Under the pieces are notes generated by a model, which was not told the DNA's origin, did not search any database, and saw nothing but the letters and a program-made list of their open reading frames with translations. Both the position numbers and the translations under genes were made by a program. Shown piece after piece: positions 15,683 to 25,255 of a stretch of DNA of 35,936 nt (positions are counted from its first letter, which is position 1; each line of letters starts with the position of its first letter). Origin of the DNA: Verrucomicrobiales bacterium (lineage in GTDB: Bacteria; Verrucomicrobiota; Verrucomicrobiia; Limisphaerales; JAQGOY01); assembly GCA_028293375.1 (NCBI GenBank), contig JAQGOY010000129.1:1-35936 (forward strand), in the 5' to 3' direction.

Positions 15683-18600
15683 CTATTGCTTTGGCGGATC
15701 TGCAACAGCAGGAATTTCCTCTGGTTTTGGCTCTTCAGATTTATCCTCTTTGCTTTTTGTCCCTCCCTTTTTTGGCAGCGGCAAATATTTAGCGTGCAAT
15801 TGAGGATCACTCAACGTGCCAGTGACGGTGTACTCAAACAATTTGCTAAAGGGCATAAAAACCAAACTGATGATTTTACCCACCAAAGGAGTATCCCGGA
15901 GAAGTTCTGCCTCCACTGAAGCTTCAAGGTTTTGGTTTAAGTCTACGGAGCCTCTGTATAACAGCCTGACTGCCGAGGCGTGGATTTCAAGGTCATCCGT
16001 GGAGGCAACACTATTGGTAATCACGAAATGTCCTGCCGCTGCTTTGGCTTTGCTTTTTCCAAACCCGGGAAGAATGGCATTGATCACTGGTGAAAAAACT
16101 CCAAACACGGGGATTTCCCAAATGAATCCGTCACGAAGGTTGAGCCGACCGTAACCCTGAAAAACATTTGTGTCACTGGTGTTGGCATAGGTCATTACCA
16201 AGAGACCATCCAGGAGGCCGTCCAATTTTTTGGCGGAATCGGGCTTCACGGAATGGACCATGGCTGGAACATCCATGTCATTGAAGGCAACGGAAAATTG
16301 ATAATCAGTTCCGTGTTTTGGTCGAAAATCAAAAAGCGCCCAGCCGCCAAAATGTCCGGATTTGTAACCCGAAGCCACAATATTTGTGAGAGAGAGGCCC
16401 TCGTTCAGCCAGTGGACTTGGCCCTTGATGGCGTCGACCTGGAAAATGAGCCATTTCAAATTCTCACCCTCCACATCAAACGTCAAATCCACACTTTCAA
16501 TCCTGGTCATCGAAATCCACCCGTTCACCAAAACTTTTGGAACTGTGGCGAAATGATAAGGTTTAATCGCATCGAAGGCGTGATCGCTGATCGATGCTGT
16601 AACAATCAAGGGATCGATGGTGGTGGTCCCGTCGACAATGGCCACTGTCTTTTTGTCCAGGTCCACTTTGATTTCCCGGGCTTGTGCCAGATCTTCACCT
16701 TTATGAATCCGGGGCTCGGTCACTTCAATAACCATGTTGGTGTAGCGGACTTGTGCTACGATGCGATCATAGTCAATCGCCCGGACCGTGATGTTCGTGA
16801 CATCGATCGTTCCTTCAGCGCCAAGCCGCGAACCGTCTTCGAACGAACCCCATATCCTGGCCTTGATATGAGGCGGCTTCGAAAACTTTGCAAACTGCCA
16901 GGCTTTCTCATTTTCAGAAGGAATAATTATCCGTGCGATGAGTGGATCAAGGGTGCTATCGACGTCGAAATAAAAGTCCTTCGTAACCTCGTCCACCACA
17001 AGTCCAAGACTCAGGTTGCCTTCGGGTCGAGCGGCCTGAATATCGGGTAGCCGCCAAACCTGGTTGGAGAGGGAAAAGGAGCCGTTGGCGTTCAGTACAT
17101 CCACTTTACGGTAACTTGCCATCCCGACCTTGAACGCTCCGCTCAGAGTTAAAGTCGGCGCCACTTCCGCAGCCCAATCCGGTTGTGTATTCGTCCATAA
17201 AGGCAAGCGCAGAGAGAGCTTCCCGTTTAAATCTGGGGCCTTTTCCCACGTATATTTGCTCATCCATCGTTGTGCGGAGGCAGAAAGCAAGTGCTCTATT
17301 CTTTTGGGGTCCAGCTTTGATTCTGTTGTCAGTTCGACCGTGCGAGAGGTGATATTTAATGAGCCGGACGCTTTTATTTTTCCGTCATAAAGACTTGCCT
17401 CCAGATTTTCAATATGGAGGTTGGGAGCATTCCAATTCCCGGACAACAGGACCTTGCCGAGCTGCAGGTTGGTTCGAGTGAGGGAAGTAAATTTGAGGTC
17501 CCAGCTTCCTTTATAAGGAACCAATTTCGACCAAAATCCAAGCGCTGGATCACCCTGATCCAACTGAGATTCCTCGCGCGTAAATTGAAAAGCAGTCTCG
17601 AAATTCTTTACCTCCTGTTCCCCCTGGATAGCGCTGGAAGCTTTGATTTTTAGCTTTGCCTGACTTGGAATGGGATTGGTCGAAGCCTGGATCAAGGTGC
17701 CGCTCACATCCAGGTTTTTAAGCGCAATTTTTGGGACCGACAAGTTAGTGGATTCAAGATCGAGAGAAGCAGCCTGAAACAAAACATCTGCTGCCACGGA
17801 ATTGGTCAGCGACCTGTCGGGGTTATACTTTATGACCAGCTTCAAATCGGTGGCTTTGCCCCAGGGCGTCAGTGCCTCCTTAGCCTTGATATCAACATCT
17901 CCAAATTTTTGTATTTGGACATCTTTAGGTCGATGCATGCTGGAGACGGCTTCGAAGCCGGTCATCTCGCCCCATGGCGTTTTTACTGAAGGCACTTTTA
18001 AACTCACTTCTCCCTGCAGTTCAAAAGGAAAGCGGGCATCTCCTTTGAGGTGTGCTTCCAATACAGGTGATTCGCTAGTCTGGATTTTATCCAATTGCTG
18101 CTGCAATTTCTCGAAATCAAATTTCTTTTTTGGTCCATTCGTGCTGGCAAAAATCGGCCAGTTTCGAATCTCCTGAAAATTCGTGATATTGCCTGTGACA
18201 ATAACTTTCGCTCCCCTGAACTCCGCATTGAATTCGTGCAATTGAATTTCGTTTGTTCGTGGAAAATGAATTTCCGCCTGGACCTTATGCACAATCAGTC
18301 TGGGGGCGTTGGCCGAAGCCGGGCCAAACTCAAGTGACCCGTTTTGGATCTTGAGAAAATCCAGCGCAAACTGCTTCTTTAAGAGCTGGCGAACGTGCAA
18401 ATGGATTTCTGTTTCTGGACTCGTGAAGACTGGAGATTTAGGTTCTGTCCCGGAGAGTCGAAGGTCACTGGCAATCAGCCCTTTGTAGGCAAGCCTTAAA
18501 GTGGTGAATTCGATCCGAATGCCGCGCTCGAGCAAGGACTTCCGGACCATGGTTTGAGCGAAATCTGGCAAACCAGTAAAATGTAGATATGCGAGAGCTA

Positions 18601-18700
18601 AAAGAATCGAGAGAAAAACGAGCCAAATTGTTATTCGTGACCAGCGAAAGCAAATCCTTGCAACTCTCCAGAACCTCCATTTGGTTCTTTTAGAAGTCAT
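15683..18700 (-). CDS. AsmA-like large envelope protein
   Basis: This 1005-residue protein has one N-terminal membrane helix (about residues 21-41) and a long, beta-rich periplasmic part without cysteines arranged for disulfides. The start (LRLAYKGLIASDLRLSG) and the C-terminal region (ASAVRLLYRGSVDLNQNLEASVE, then LSDPQLHAKYLPLP) fit the AsmA/YhdP/TamB superfamily, whose members form hydrophobic grooves that move phospholipids between membranes. The C-terminal 40 residues are a Lys/Glu/Pro-rich tail. It is the last gene of a five-gene minus-strand operon and overlaps the DUF4340 gene by an ATGA. The combination with an ABC transporter suggests lipid or polymer traffic in the envelope. Assignment to a particular AsmA subfamily is uncertain. 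Confidence 0.75.
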   Translation of the reverse strand: MTSKRTKWRFWRVARICFRWSRITIWLVFLSILLALAYLHFTGLPDFAQTMVRKSLLERGIRIEFTTLRLAYKGLIASDLRLSGTEPKSPVFTSPETEIHLHVRQLLKKQFALDFLKIQNGSLEFGPASANAPRLIVHKVQAEIHFPRTNEIQLHEFNAEFRGAKVIVTGNITNFQEIRNWPIFASTNGPKKKFDFEKLQQQLDKIQTSESPVLEAHLKGDARFPFELQGEVSLKVPSVKTPWGEMTGFEAVSSMHRPKDVQIQKFGDVDIKAKEALTPWGKATDLKLVIKYNPDRSLTNSVAADVLFQAASLDLESTNLSVPKIALKNLDVSGTLIQASTNPIPSQAKLKIKASSAIQGEQEVKNFETAFQFTREESQLDQGDPALGFWSKLVPYKGSWDLKFTSLTRTNLQLGKVLLSGNWNAPNLHIENLEASLYDGKIKASGSLNITSRTVELTTESKLDPKRIEHLLSASAQRWMSKYTWEKAPDLNGKLSLRLPLWTNTQPDWAAEVAPTLTLSGAFKVGMASYRKVDVLNANGSFSLSNQVWRLPDIQAARPEGNLSLGLVVDEVTKDFYFDVDSTLDPLIARIIIPSENEKAWQFAKFSKPPHIKARIWGSFEDGSRLGAEGTIDVTNITVRAIDYDRIVAQVRYTNMVIEVTEPRIHKGEDLAQAREIKVDLDKKTVAIVDGTTTIDPLIVTASISDHAFDAIKPYHFATVPKVLVNGWISMTRIESVDLTFDVEGENLKWLIFQVDAIKGQVHWLNEGLSLTNIVASGYKSGHFGGWALFDFRPKHGTDYQFSVAFNDMDVPAMVHSVKPDSAKKLDGLLDGLLVMTYANTSDTNVFQGYGRLNLRDGFIWEIPVFGVFSPVINAILPGFGKSKAKAAAGHFVITNSVASTDDLEIHASAVRLLYRGSVDLNQNLEASVEAELLRDTPLVGKIISLVFMPFSKLFEYTVTGTLSDPQLHAKYLPLPKKGGTKSKEDKSEEPKPEEIPAVADPPKQ

Positions 18701-20490
18701 TTGGTTTTCAGGGGGTCAAGCGGAACAATGAAATCGTTGCTGATGAATTCGTAATATAACTTCATCGGCAATTCAAAAACCATGTAAGTTCCACCGATCA
18801 TTGCGCCGCCGTGAATTTGCAAAGCAGAGGTAACGCCGATATCTATGGCCAGATCCTTACGGTCAGGCTGTTCGAATTGAAAAACGATTTGATGTCTTTC
18901 CTGTTCGAATCCAAATTCATTTTGGGAAGGTTGGCCGCGAGATTCCCAAACTGGAACCTCCAGGCTGCCAATGCGGTAAATGGATTCTTCAATGGAGAAT
19001 GGGTTGATAAACCCCTGCGATCCCGGTGCAACGATGAATTCACCGTCTTTGTTTCGAATTATTTTTCGGATCCTGTTCTTTTGAAAAATAGTGATCGATT
19101 TGATTTCCTTCGCCTGAAATGACCATGGTTTGTGGTTTAAGAACTGCCAGCTTGCCTTTGGCAGATAACTCAACTTTTCAGCAGGAAATTGGCAAACAAA
19201 GGCCTCGTCGCTCCGCTTTGCAAAGACTTTTCCGGCGGTGTTGGTGCCGAACTCAATGGACAAATAAAAATTCGTGGCGATTTGTCCGTTAGTAGAAAAC
19301 TCGTACCGCAGGCAGGGCTTATCCAATCCATAGGGCGCGAAATCAGTGACGACCGATTTTTCGAGTTCGACTTCATTTGTGGTGAGCAACGTTAAAAGCC
19401 GTTCGGCGTAAAATGAATCTCCTTTGCCCTCGAAAGGAGCAGCCATGGCCCAATTGGTTCGGTTATTGGCCGAAAATTCGAAACGATCCTCACCTTTTCC
19501 AATAACTTTTTGGGGAAATTCTTTTTCTGAACTCAACAAATGCTTGTCTCGAAAATCGGCGTGAGTCGTTTTCCAGGCGTTGATTATCTCTTTTTTCACC
19601 AGGGCTACAGTGCTGCTCCCGATTCTTTTGACGTAAATTAAATCCGGCGCGTTCGTTGGACTATTTCCTGCCTGAATCGACTCCACACTGCCGCCTCGAA
19701 CCAACTGTAATTCAAATCCCGAACTGAGGAATCCGTAGCTCTCCAGGTCGCTCTTTCCATCGTCTGTGACAAAAGTTTCGACTCGCGCCCTGACGAGTTC
19801 CTCCAGCAAAGAGTCGACCTTGCTATCATTTGCCCTGCACTCCAGGGGGGCCACCATTCGCCAAAAATTATTTGTCTTTTGCAACTGAAAACCCTTGGCA
19901 GCGTTCTTCACAAGAATCCCGGAGGCGCGCCCTGCGTTTGTTGAAAATACTTCCCGGCTTCGCCACTGGTTGGCATTGGTGGGAAGATAACTCAACATTT
20001 CTGCCGGCAGCACATACACGCCGTCGCCTCCGACTATTTGTAAAAACAGCTGATCACTGGCAATGGAGTTTGTGCTTATCTCAATGCGAGCCTCCACCGC
20101 CGCACCTTTGAGTAGCACGGTGTAGGAAGGAGAGTTAAAACCAAACTCTTCCTGGAGATTGGTTCTGCTGCTCAAATCTTTCGCGGACAAGTGATGAATA
20201 AAATCAACGTTTTCCAGCATGGTCAAAAATCGTTGGATCACTTTCTCGTCGGCCGGATAGGAAATCGGTTGAGTCAGGCGCCACGAATTTTCAGAACGCT
20301 CGGCTCGGACATTGGTGTTGCTGCCTCCTCTAATTTCAATAATCGACAGTTGTTTGGGGGAAAGGACTGGAAAGAGACGTTTGGATTTGGCCAGTTCCAA
20401 GCTATCGTGATACGGGCGTTCAAAAAAGACAATGAAGGCGAAAAGCCCGCCCGCCAAACATAAAAGCCCGAGTATGGAACGGATACTCAT
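18697..20490 (-). CDS. DUF4340 domain protein, membrane-anchored
   Basis: This protein of 597 residues starts at the ATG at 20490; an in-frame TTG at 20517 would overlap the upstream gene and is less likely. A single N-terminal helix (about residues 4-20) anchors a large periplasmic part. Repeated modules with the pattern of DUF4340 (for example SIIEIRGGSNTNVRAERSE followed by WRLTQPISYPADEKVIQRFL) occur at the start and again near the middle and end, so there may be three or more copies. DUF4340 proteins typically sit next to GldG-like ABC components, as here. The gap to the upstream stop is 5 bases. Its role is unknown, but it is probably a structural partner of the ABC complex. Confidence 0.88.
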   Translation of the reverse strand: MSIRSILGLLCLAGGLFAFIVFFERPYHDSLELAKSKRLFPVLSPKQLSIIEIRGGSNTNVRAERSENSWRLTQPISYPADEKVIQRFLTMLENVDFIHHLSAKDLSSRTNLQEEFGFNSPSYTVLLKGAAVEARIEISTNSIASDQLFLQIVGGDGVYVLPAEMLSYLPTNANQWRSREVFSTNAGRASGILVKNAAKGFQLQKTNNFWRMVAPLECRANDSKVDSLLEELVRARVETFVTDDGKSDLESYGFLSSGFELQLVRGGSVESIQAGNSPTNAPDLIYVKRIGSSTVALVKKEIINAWKTTHADFRDKHLLSSEKEFPQKVIGKGEDRFEFSANNRTNWAMAAPFEGKGDSFYAERLLTLLTTNEVELEKSVVTDFAPYGLDKPCLRYEFSTNGQIATNFYLSIEFGTNTAGKVFAKRSDEAFVCQFPAEKLSYLPKASWQFLNHKPWSFQAKEIKSITIFQKNRIRKIIRNKDGEFIVAPGSQGFINPFSIEESIYRIGSLEVPVWESRGQPSQNEFGFEQERHQIVFQFEQPDRKDLAIDIGVTSALQIHGGAMIGGTYMVFELPMKLYYEFISNDFIVPLDPLKTK

Positions 20491-20495
20491 GTTGG

Positions 20496-21971
20496 TTAGC
20501 TTCGTCGTTTCAGCCAAACCAGGATTCCAAACAAAAGCACAGCGCCTGGCATCCCAGCCAGGAAAAGAAATTGAAGTTGTCGCATTTTCGAAACGGAGAG
20601 GGAGACTTTGAACTCATGAATTGGTTTGGGACCGATTTCGAAAAGGAGTTGAGGGCGGTCCGCCAGCCAATTGATGACCATGGAAGCAAAAAAGTGATTC
20701 GCTTCGTTATCAATCATCATATTGCTCAGAAAGAAAGAGTCCCCGGTAACTATTATTCTGGCCCCGGTGGTGACCCCCTTGATGCTTCCCTGCTCGACTG
20801 CAACCATGAGGGGATAGGTTCCTCTTGAATAGGCTTTAGTCTCGGCATCAAAACCAACCGCTTTATCACTCGTTTGGGCCAGGACTTCAACTTTGGGCGA
20901 TGTAGGGCCTTTGGGAGCGCCACTCAGCATCCCAACAGCCCTCGAGGGATAAAGTTCAATGCTCATTTGCTCAGACAATATGTTTTTAGTAATGGGATGC
21001 TGGGCGTCGAGCCTTTGCACTGCGAAACTTGACGGGTTTTCTGAATCGACAACGAGGTTAAAACGTATCCCCACGCCCCACTTCGCCAGGATTTTGGCCT
21101 CGATCCCGGACTCTAATTTCGTTTCAGTGTTGAACAGAAAAAGCGCGCGCCCGCCACTTTTCAAATAACTTGAAATTTTGGTTAATTCCTGCTCTGCAAA
21201 AGCGGCGGTGGAAGGACCGGCCACGATAAGGACATTACAATCCTCGGGAACCGCATTGGTATCGGGAAGATACAGCCTGGAGAACTGGATGTTGTTCTCT
21301 TCGGTCAAAATCGCAGCAAACTTTGAGTACGCTCTCCTGTCGGAGGTGGTGAGCATGGGATCGTGCTCTCCGTGTCCCACGGTGAAATAGGCTTTTAATT
21401 TCTGAGGATACGCTACTGCGAGTATCGCCGAGGTGAACAAGCTCTCACCCTTGAACCCCTGTCTTCGAATTTCCTTTGAAGTCTGGTTTAATAAAGGTTG
21501 GATGTCGTATTCCGAGAGGTTGTTGCCATAAACGACTTTCGTCGTGTCATTGCAGTGAAAGACAATGACATTTTTTTGCAGACCGCTCAGTTTATGCTTT
21601 GCCAGAAGGAGCTGCGCTGCGCTCGGATTTCGATTAAAGTCAATAGTTTTTAGCAGTATTTTCGGTGTCCGGTAGCTGTATTCCTTCAACAACTTGGAAG
21701 TAAGGCCGTAAATGTCTTCTTCTGCCTTGGTGTCGAACAAGATAGTGATTTCGACATCGTTGGTGAGCGCCTTGAGAAGTTTCTCAGTCTGCGGAGAAAG
21801 GGCGTTCTGAGTGCTGAGTCCGATTTCTTTCCTCAGGAAATAGCGCGAAGACAGGTAATTCACCATTACCAAAATGGCGAAGACAAGGCAGGTCCCGAAC
21901 CCGACGTTGAATCGTTTTCCCCATCGCATTCCCGCGGAAAAGCTTGGCCTCGATGTTTCGTCGTCACCCAT
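20496..21971 (-). CDS. GldG-like ABC transporter auxiliary protein
   Basis: This 491-residue protein has membrane helices near residues 21-45 and 465-487, with a large extracytoplasmic domain between them. That layout and segments such as LSPQTEKLLKALTNDVEITILFD and VGHGEHDP match the GldG/ABC_transp_aux (PF09822) family of putative auxiliary components first described with gliding motility in Bacteroidetes. In non-gliding bacteria the same family occurs with an ABC ATPase and permease and no known motility role. A GGAA element lies 7-8 bases before the ATG, and the gene begins one base after the permease stop. The DUF4340 gene follows. Confidence 0.88.
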   Translation of the reverse strand: MGDDETSRPSFSAGMRWGKRFNVGFGTCLVFAILVMVNYLSSRYFLRKEIGLSTQNALSPQTEKLLKALTNDVEITILFDTKAEEDIYGLTSKLLKEYSYRTPKILLKTIDFNRNPSAAQLLLAKHKLSGLQKNVIVFHCNDTTKVVYGNNLSEYDIQPLLNQTSKEIRRQGFKGESLFTSAILAVAYPQKLKAYFTVGHGEHDPMLTTSDRRAYSKFAAILTEENNIQFSRLYLPDTNAVPEDCNVLIVAGPSTAAFAEQELTKISSYLKSGGRALFLFNTETKLESGIEAKILAKWGVGIRFNLVVDSENPSSFAVQRLDAQHPITKNILSEQMSIELYPSRAVGMLSGAPKGPTSPKVEVLAQTSDKAVGFDAETKAYSRGTYPLMVAVEQGSIKGVTTGARIIVTGDSFFLSNMMIDNEANHFFASMVINWLADRPQLLFEIGPKPIHEFKVSLSVSKMRQLQFLFLAGMPGAVLLFGILVWLKRRS

Positions 21972-21972
21972 G

Positions 21973-22725
21973 TTATTTCCAGCGCCTGCTTTCCACTACG
22001 CGATATGTCAGGAACAAAAAGAATCCCGTTGCGGATAGATAATAAATTACCGCCCGGCTATCAATAACCCCTCGCGAAAAATCCTGCATATGCTCGAGCA
22101 TGGACATGTGGTTGAGAGTGGCCACCGCCCAGCCCTTTTCCATAGGCAATTGTTCACCAAGAAAAGTCAGAATAAACAGCGAGAGCCCAATGGCCAAGGA
22201 TAGCATGGCCGCGATCATTTGGCTTTTCGTTACTGAGGAGGCAAAGCATCCCATCGACATATAGAGGCAGCCCAGGAGAAATATACCAAGGAAAGTGGTC
22301 CCGACAATATTTGGGTCCATGGATGAAGGATCGCGGGTCACATAGCGAATGGCGGCGAGGCAGCCCAGCAACGGAAGCCACATGACCATGTAAAATACCA
22401 GGGATGCGGTGAATTTGGCCATCACCACCTGCCAATCCGAGATGGGTGTCGTCATCAGGGTTTCAAAAGTGCCAGTCGAGTGTTCCAATGAAAAAACCCG
22501 CATCGTGATGATGGGAGCGGAAAGCAAAAGGACGAGCCAGAAAAAGGGCGTAATATAAAACAATTCCGTAATGGGCAATGGGGTCGATTCCGCCTGAAGC
22601 TTCGAGACAATTGTATAGAAACTCAGACCGATTAGGAACAGGGAAACGGTGATAATCACGTAACCTGTAAGAGAAACAAAATAAGCTCCCAACTCACGAC
22701 GGGTTAGAGTAAAAAATGGTTGCAT
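21973..22725 (-). CDS. GldF-like ABC-2 transporter permease
   Basis: This 250-residue protein has about six predicted membrane helices and starts with the ABC-2 family signature MQPFFTLTRRELGAYFVSLT, a cytoplasmic elbow helix before TM1. The segment LEHSTGTFETLMTTPISDWQ is the cytoplasmic coupling loop common to ABC-2 permeases. The fold is that of an exporter-type permease or GldF. It overlaps the ATPase gene by one base and ends one base before the GldG-like gene. In this operon it supplies the membrane domain of the transporter; the transported substrate cannot be read. Confidence 0.92.
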   Translation of the reverse strand: MQPFFTLTRRELGAYFVSLTGYVIITVSLFLIGLSFYTIVSKLQAESTPLPITELFYITPFFWLVLLLSAPIITMRVFSLEHSTGTFETLMTTPISDWQVVMAKFTASLVFYMVMWLPLLGCLAAIRYVTRDPSSMDPNIVGTTFLGIFLLGCLYMSMGCFASSVTKSQMIAAMLSLAIGLSLFILTFLGEQLPMEKGWAVATLNHMSMLEHMQDFSRGVIDSRAVIYYLSATGFFLFLTYRVVESRRWK

Positions 22726-23684
22726 TAGTTGGGTTCCTCCTCCTGGCGCGTAACCCGGACGTAGATGTCTTCCAGGCTGTATCGGCTTCGAGACAAGTCA
22801 CGCAATTTCCAGCCTTTCTCTTTGACCATTTCAAATACTTCTTCCCGCAAGTCTGCACCCTCACTGCCAGTCAATGAACAAAGCAGATAATCGCCTTCGC
22901 AGGGTGCAATATCGAATTGTTCCACATTCCCCATGGATTCCAATGAGGCTTGTAAATCCGCCAGCGGCGCAAGGATCTCTGCCCGAATATGAGTTCCCTT
23001 GTCCATCCTGCTCTGCAGGTTTTCGGGACTGTCAGCGGCAAGTATTTTTCCATGTCGCATGATCAGCACGCGGCTGCAGGTCATTTCCACTTCGGGCAGT
23101 ATGTGGGTCGAAATGAGGACCGTGTGTTGTTTCCCCAGTTCCTTGATCAATTGGCGCACCGATCGAATCTGGTTTGGATCGAGACCAATGGTGGGTTCAT
23201 CAAGGATGATCAATGCTGGTTCATGCACCAGTGCATCGGCCAAACCCACCCGCTGTTTGTAACCCTTGGAGAGCTGCCCAATGATTTTCTTACTTACATC
23301 TTTCAGTCCGCATTGCTGAAGGACCACATCGACCCGATCACGAGATCGGACCCGGCTTAGGCCCTTGAGTCTGGCGCGAAACTTGAGATATTCCCGGACC
23401 CGCATGTCCTGATGAAGCGGGTTGTTTTCCGGCATGTAACCAATCTGACGCCGAACTTCATTCGCCTGGGAAAACACGTCCAAACCGGCCACCCGCGCGG
23501 TGCCTGATGTGGCCGGCATGAAACAGCTCAGGATACGCATCGTCGTGCTCTTTCCAGCGCCATTCGGGCCGAGCAAACCGACAATTTCCCCTTTGCGAAC
23601 GGTAAAGGATAAATTCTTGATAGCTGTGTGCCCAGCGTAACGCTTGGTCAATTCAGCCACTTCAATCATCGATACGTCGTTCAT
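22725..23684 (-). CDS. ABC transporter ATP-binding protein, GldA-like
   Basis: This 319-residue ATPase has Walker A GPNGAGKST (39-47), signature LSKGYKQR (138-145), Walker B LIILDEP with Asp162 and Glu163, and the D-loop GLDP. The signature motif is the Tyr variant LSKGYKQR used by GldA and NatA/DrrA-like exporters rather than the classic LSGGQ. The C-terminal 90 residues are an accessory domain. It heads the five-gene operon; the 110 bases before it separate it from the htrA-like gene, so it may have its own promoter, though I could not define one. Confidence 0.95.
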   Translation of the reverse strand: MNDVSMIEVAELTKRYAGHTAIKNLSFTVRKGEIVGLLGPNGAGKSTTMRILSCFMPATSGTARVAGLDVFSQANEVRRQIGYMPENNPLHQDMRVREYLKFRARLKGLSRVRSRDRVDVVLQQCGLKDVSKKIIGQLSKGYKQRVGLADALVHEPALIILDEPTIGLDPNQIRSVRQLIKELGKQHTVLISTHILPEVEMTCSRVLIMRHGKILAADSPENLQSRMDKGTHIRAEILAPLADLQASLESMGNVEQFDIAPCEGDYLLCSLTGSEGADLREEVFEMVKEKGWKLRDLSRSRYSLEDIYVRVTRQEEEPN

Positions 23685-23794
23685 CCAGTATTCATTTTTC
23701 CAGCAGTACGTCTAAACCACGGCCACCTGGAATCAGATCAAGCCCTGACTCTATCCCAAAGGTTAAAGAGCCTGCCACAAAAAGATGTGGGAAT

Positions 23795-25123
23795 TTACCG
23801 GGTCTGAAGTGCCAGATTTCCCTGCCGGTAGGTGATCAAGTTCCCTCTTCTCTCAGGAGCAATAATTCCAAGAACGACCTTGTCGCCCCGCTTCTTTGAT
23901 TCGAGTAACGTTGCTCCTCCTCCAAGTTCTCGAACAACCTGGCGGTCCAGGGTTAAAATGATAAAGCCAGGTCTGATCTCCGCTTCTGCGGCCGGGCTCT
24001 TTTTTTCGACCTGCATGATCACCAGACCTTCGGGAGAATTCAAACCCAACGAATTGGCAAAATCCTGGTCCATTTCCTGGACCGTAAGTCCGAGTTTCTG
24101 TTGAAACGGAAGCCCCAATGGCGTCAGGCTTACCTTGAGATTGTGCCGGCCATCGCTTCTCTGCACGGTGAGCGAAACGGGAAGCGGTTGGGCCAGGAGC
24201 GTTTCCATAAATTGCAAATAATTTCGAGGGATTACCTCGCCGACTTGGAGGACTGTGTCATTTACTTTTAATCCCGCTTTATCCGCTGGGCTTCCGCTTT
24301 CAACCTGGTAGATTCTCAAGGGTTTGCTTGGGTGAACCTTCGCGCCAAATCTCAAAGCCTTCACTCCTTCCGGCGTGAAGATTTGGGAAAGGGTCTCATT
24401 TACTTTGCGAATCGGGATCGCAAATCCAATACCCTGAGCGTTTTGTTCACGGTAAACGGCAACATTCAAGCCAATCAGCTCGCCATTTAGATTGATTAAC
24501 GGCCCGCCGCTGTTTCCGGGGTTAATGGCTGCGTCGGTTTGCAGCCAATCCTCCGGCTGCAAAGCTTCCTTGCCTGAACTGTTACGCCGGTTTTTGGAGC
24601 TCAAGATTCCGCGGCTAACAGACCCACCGAGGCCAAATGGATTGCCGAGCGCGACCACCGTCTCGCCAAGGAAAAGATCGTCATCTTTCGCCAGGGAAAT
24701 CGCATGAAACTTTTCGCTTCCTTTTTTGTGGATCCGCAGCAAAGCCACTTCCGTGGCCTGGCTCGTGGCCACCACCTCAGCAATATATTTATTCGTCTCA
24801 ATGGTGACCTCGACCTTGTTGGCCCGGCTGATGACGTGGTCATTGGTTAGAATATAGCCGTCTTCATCGATGATCACCCCTGACCCAAGACTAAATTGGG
24901 ACATGGATCGGCTCTGGCGGCGATGACCAAAAAATTGCTCCACCAAATCGCTATAGGGATCGCGCACCTGGACGATTGTTTCGGTTCCTATGTTGACCAC
25001 CGAATGAACGACTTTTTCCACGGCCTGAACGGTTGCGTCTTTCCGCACTTCCACTTCGGTGCCCGCTGCACCGAAAACACCGGCATAAACTCCTGCAATA
25101 CAACACCAAATCCATCGTTTCAT
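23795..25123 (-). CDS. HtrA/DegP-like serine protease with two PDZ domains, unusual active site
   Basis: This 442-residue periplasmic protein has an N-terminal signal (KRWIWCCIAGVYAGVFGAAG). The trypsin-like domain holds His96 in TNDHV and Ser205 in GNSGGP. Where DegP-type enzymes have the catalytic Asp in a (T/S)-D-(I/L)-A motif, this sequence reads ATEVALL, so Glu125 replaces Asp. Two PDZ domains follow (about 265-320 and 345-430). Length is normal. It may be a weakly active protease or a chaperone-like member of the family. AAGGG seven bases before the ATG is a fair ribosome site, and a sigma70-like promoter lies further upstream. It precedes the Gld-like ABC operon on the same strand and faces the DUF4159 gene. 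Confidence 0.92.
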   Translation of the reverse strand: MKRWIWCCIAGVYAGVFGAAGTEVEVRKDATVQAVEKVVHSVVNIGTETIVQVRDPYSDLVEQFFGHRRQSRSMSQFSLGSGVIIDEDGYILTNDHVISRANKVEVTIETNKYIAEVVATSQATEVALLRIHKKGSEKFHAISLAKDDDLFLGETVVALGNPFGLGGSVSRGILSSKNRRNSSGKEALQPEDWLQTDAAINPGNSGGPLINLNGELIGLNVAVYREQNAQGIGFAIPIRKVNETLSQIFTPEGVKALRFGAKVHPSKPLRIYQVESGSPADKAGLKVNDTVLQVGEVIPRNYLQFMETLLAQPLPVSLTVQRSDGRHNLKVSLTPLGLPFQQKLGLTVQEMDQDFANSLGLNSPEGLVIMQVEKKSPAAEAEIRPGFIILTLDRQVVRELGGGATLLESKKRGDKVVLGIIAPERRGNLITYRQGNLALQTR

Positions 25124-25164
25124 GTTTTCCCTTTCAAGACTTAAAGCAATTCGGAATCCTCCAT

Positions 25165-25194
25165 ATAATAGCCCTTGCTAGTGAAAAGTTGCAA
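25165..25194 (-). promoter_or_regulatory. Candidate sigma70-like promoter of the htrA-like gene
   Basis: Read on the minus strand, TTGCAA (25194-25189) and TATTAT (25170-25165) are separated by 18 bases. They match the -35 and -10 consensus at 4/6 and 5/6 positions. The predicted start of transcription is about 35 bases before the ATG at 25123. The call is from consensus alone, and sigma factor preferences in this lineage are not known to me. Confidence 0.35.
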
Positions 25195-25255
25195 CAGGTC
25201 TCAAAAGCGATAACTGCTGTGATTTTTCCATTTCCTGTATACACTTCGCTTTGCC

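Noticed and set aside
16253-17050. 265-residue plus-strand open frame opposite the AsmA-like gene
   Set aside because: Within a larger coupled gene on the other strand; composition looks like a complement of coding sequence.
23770-23790. Small hairpin CCACA/TGTGG after the htrA-like gene
   Set aside because: Five-pair stem with an A-rich loop and no downstream T-run; not a convincing terminator.
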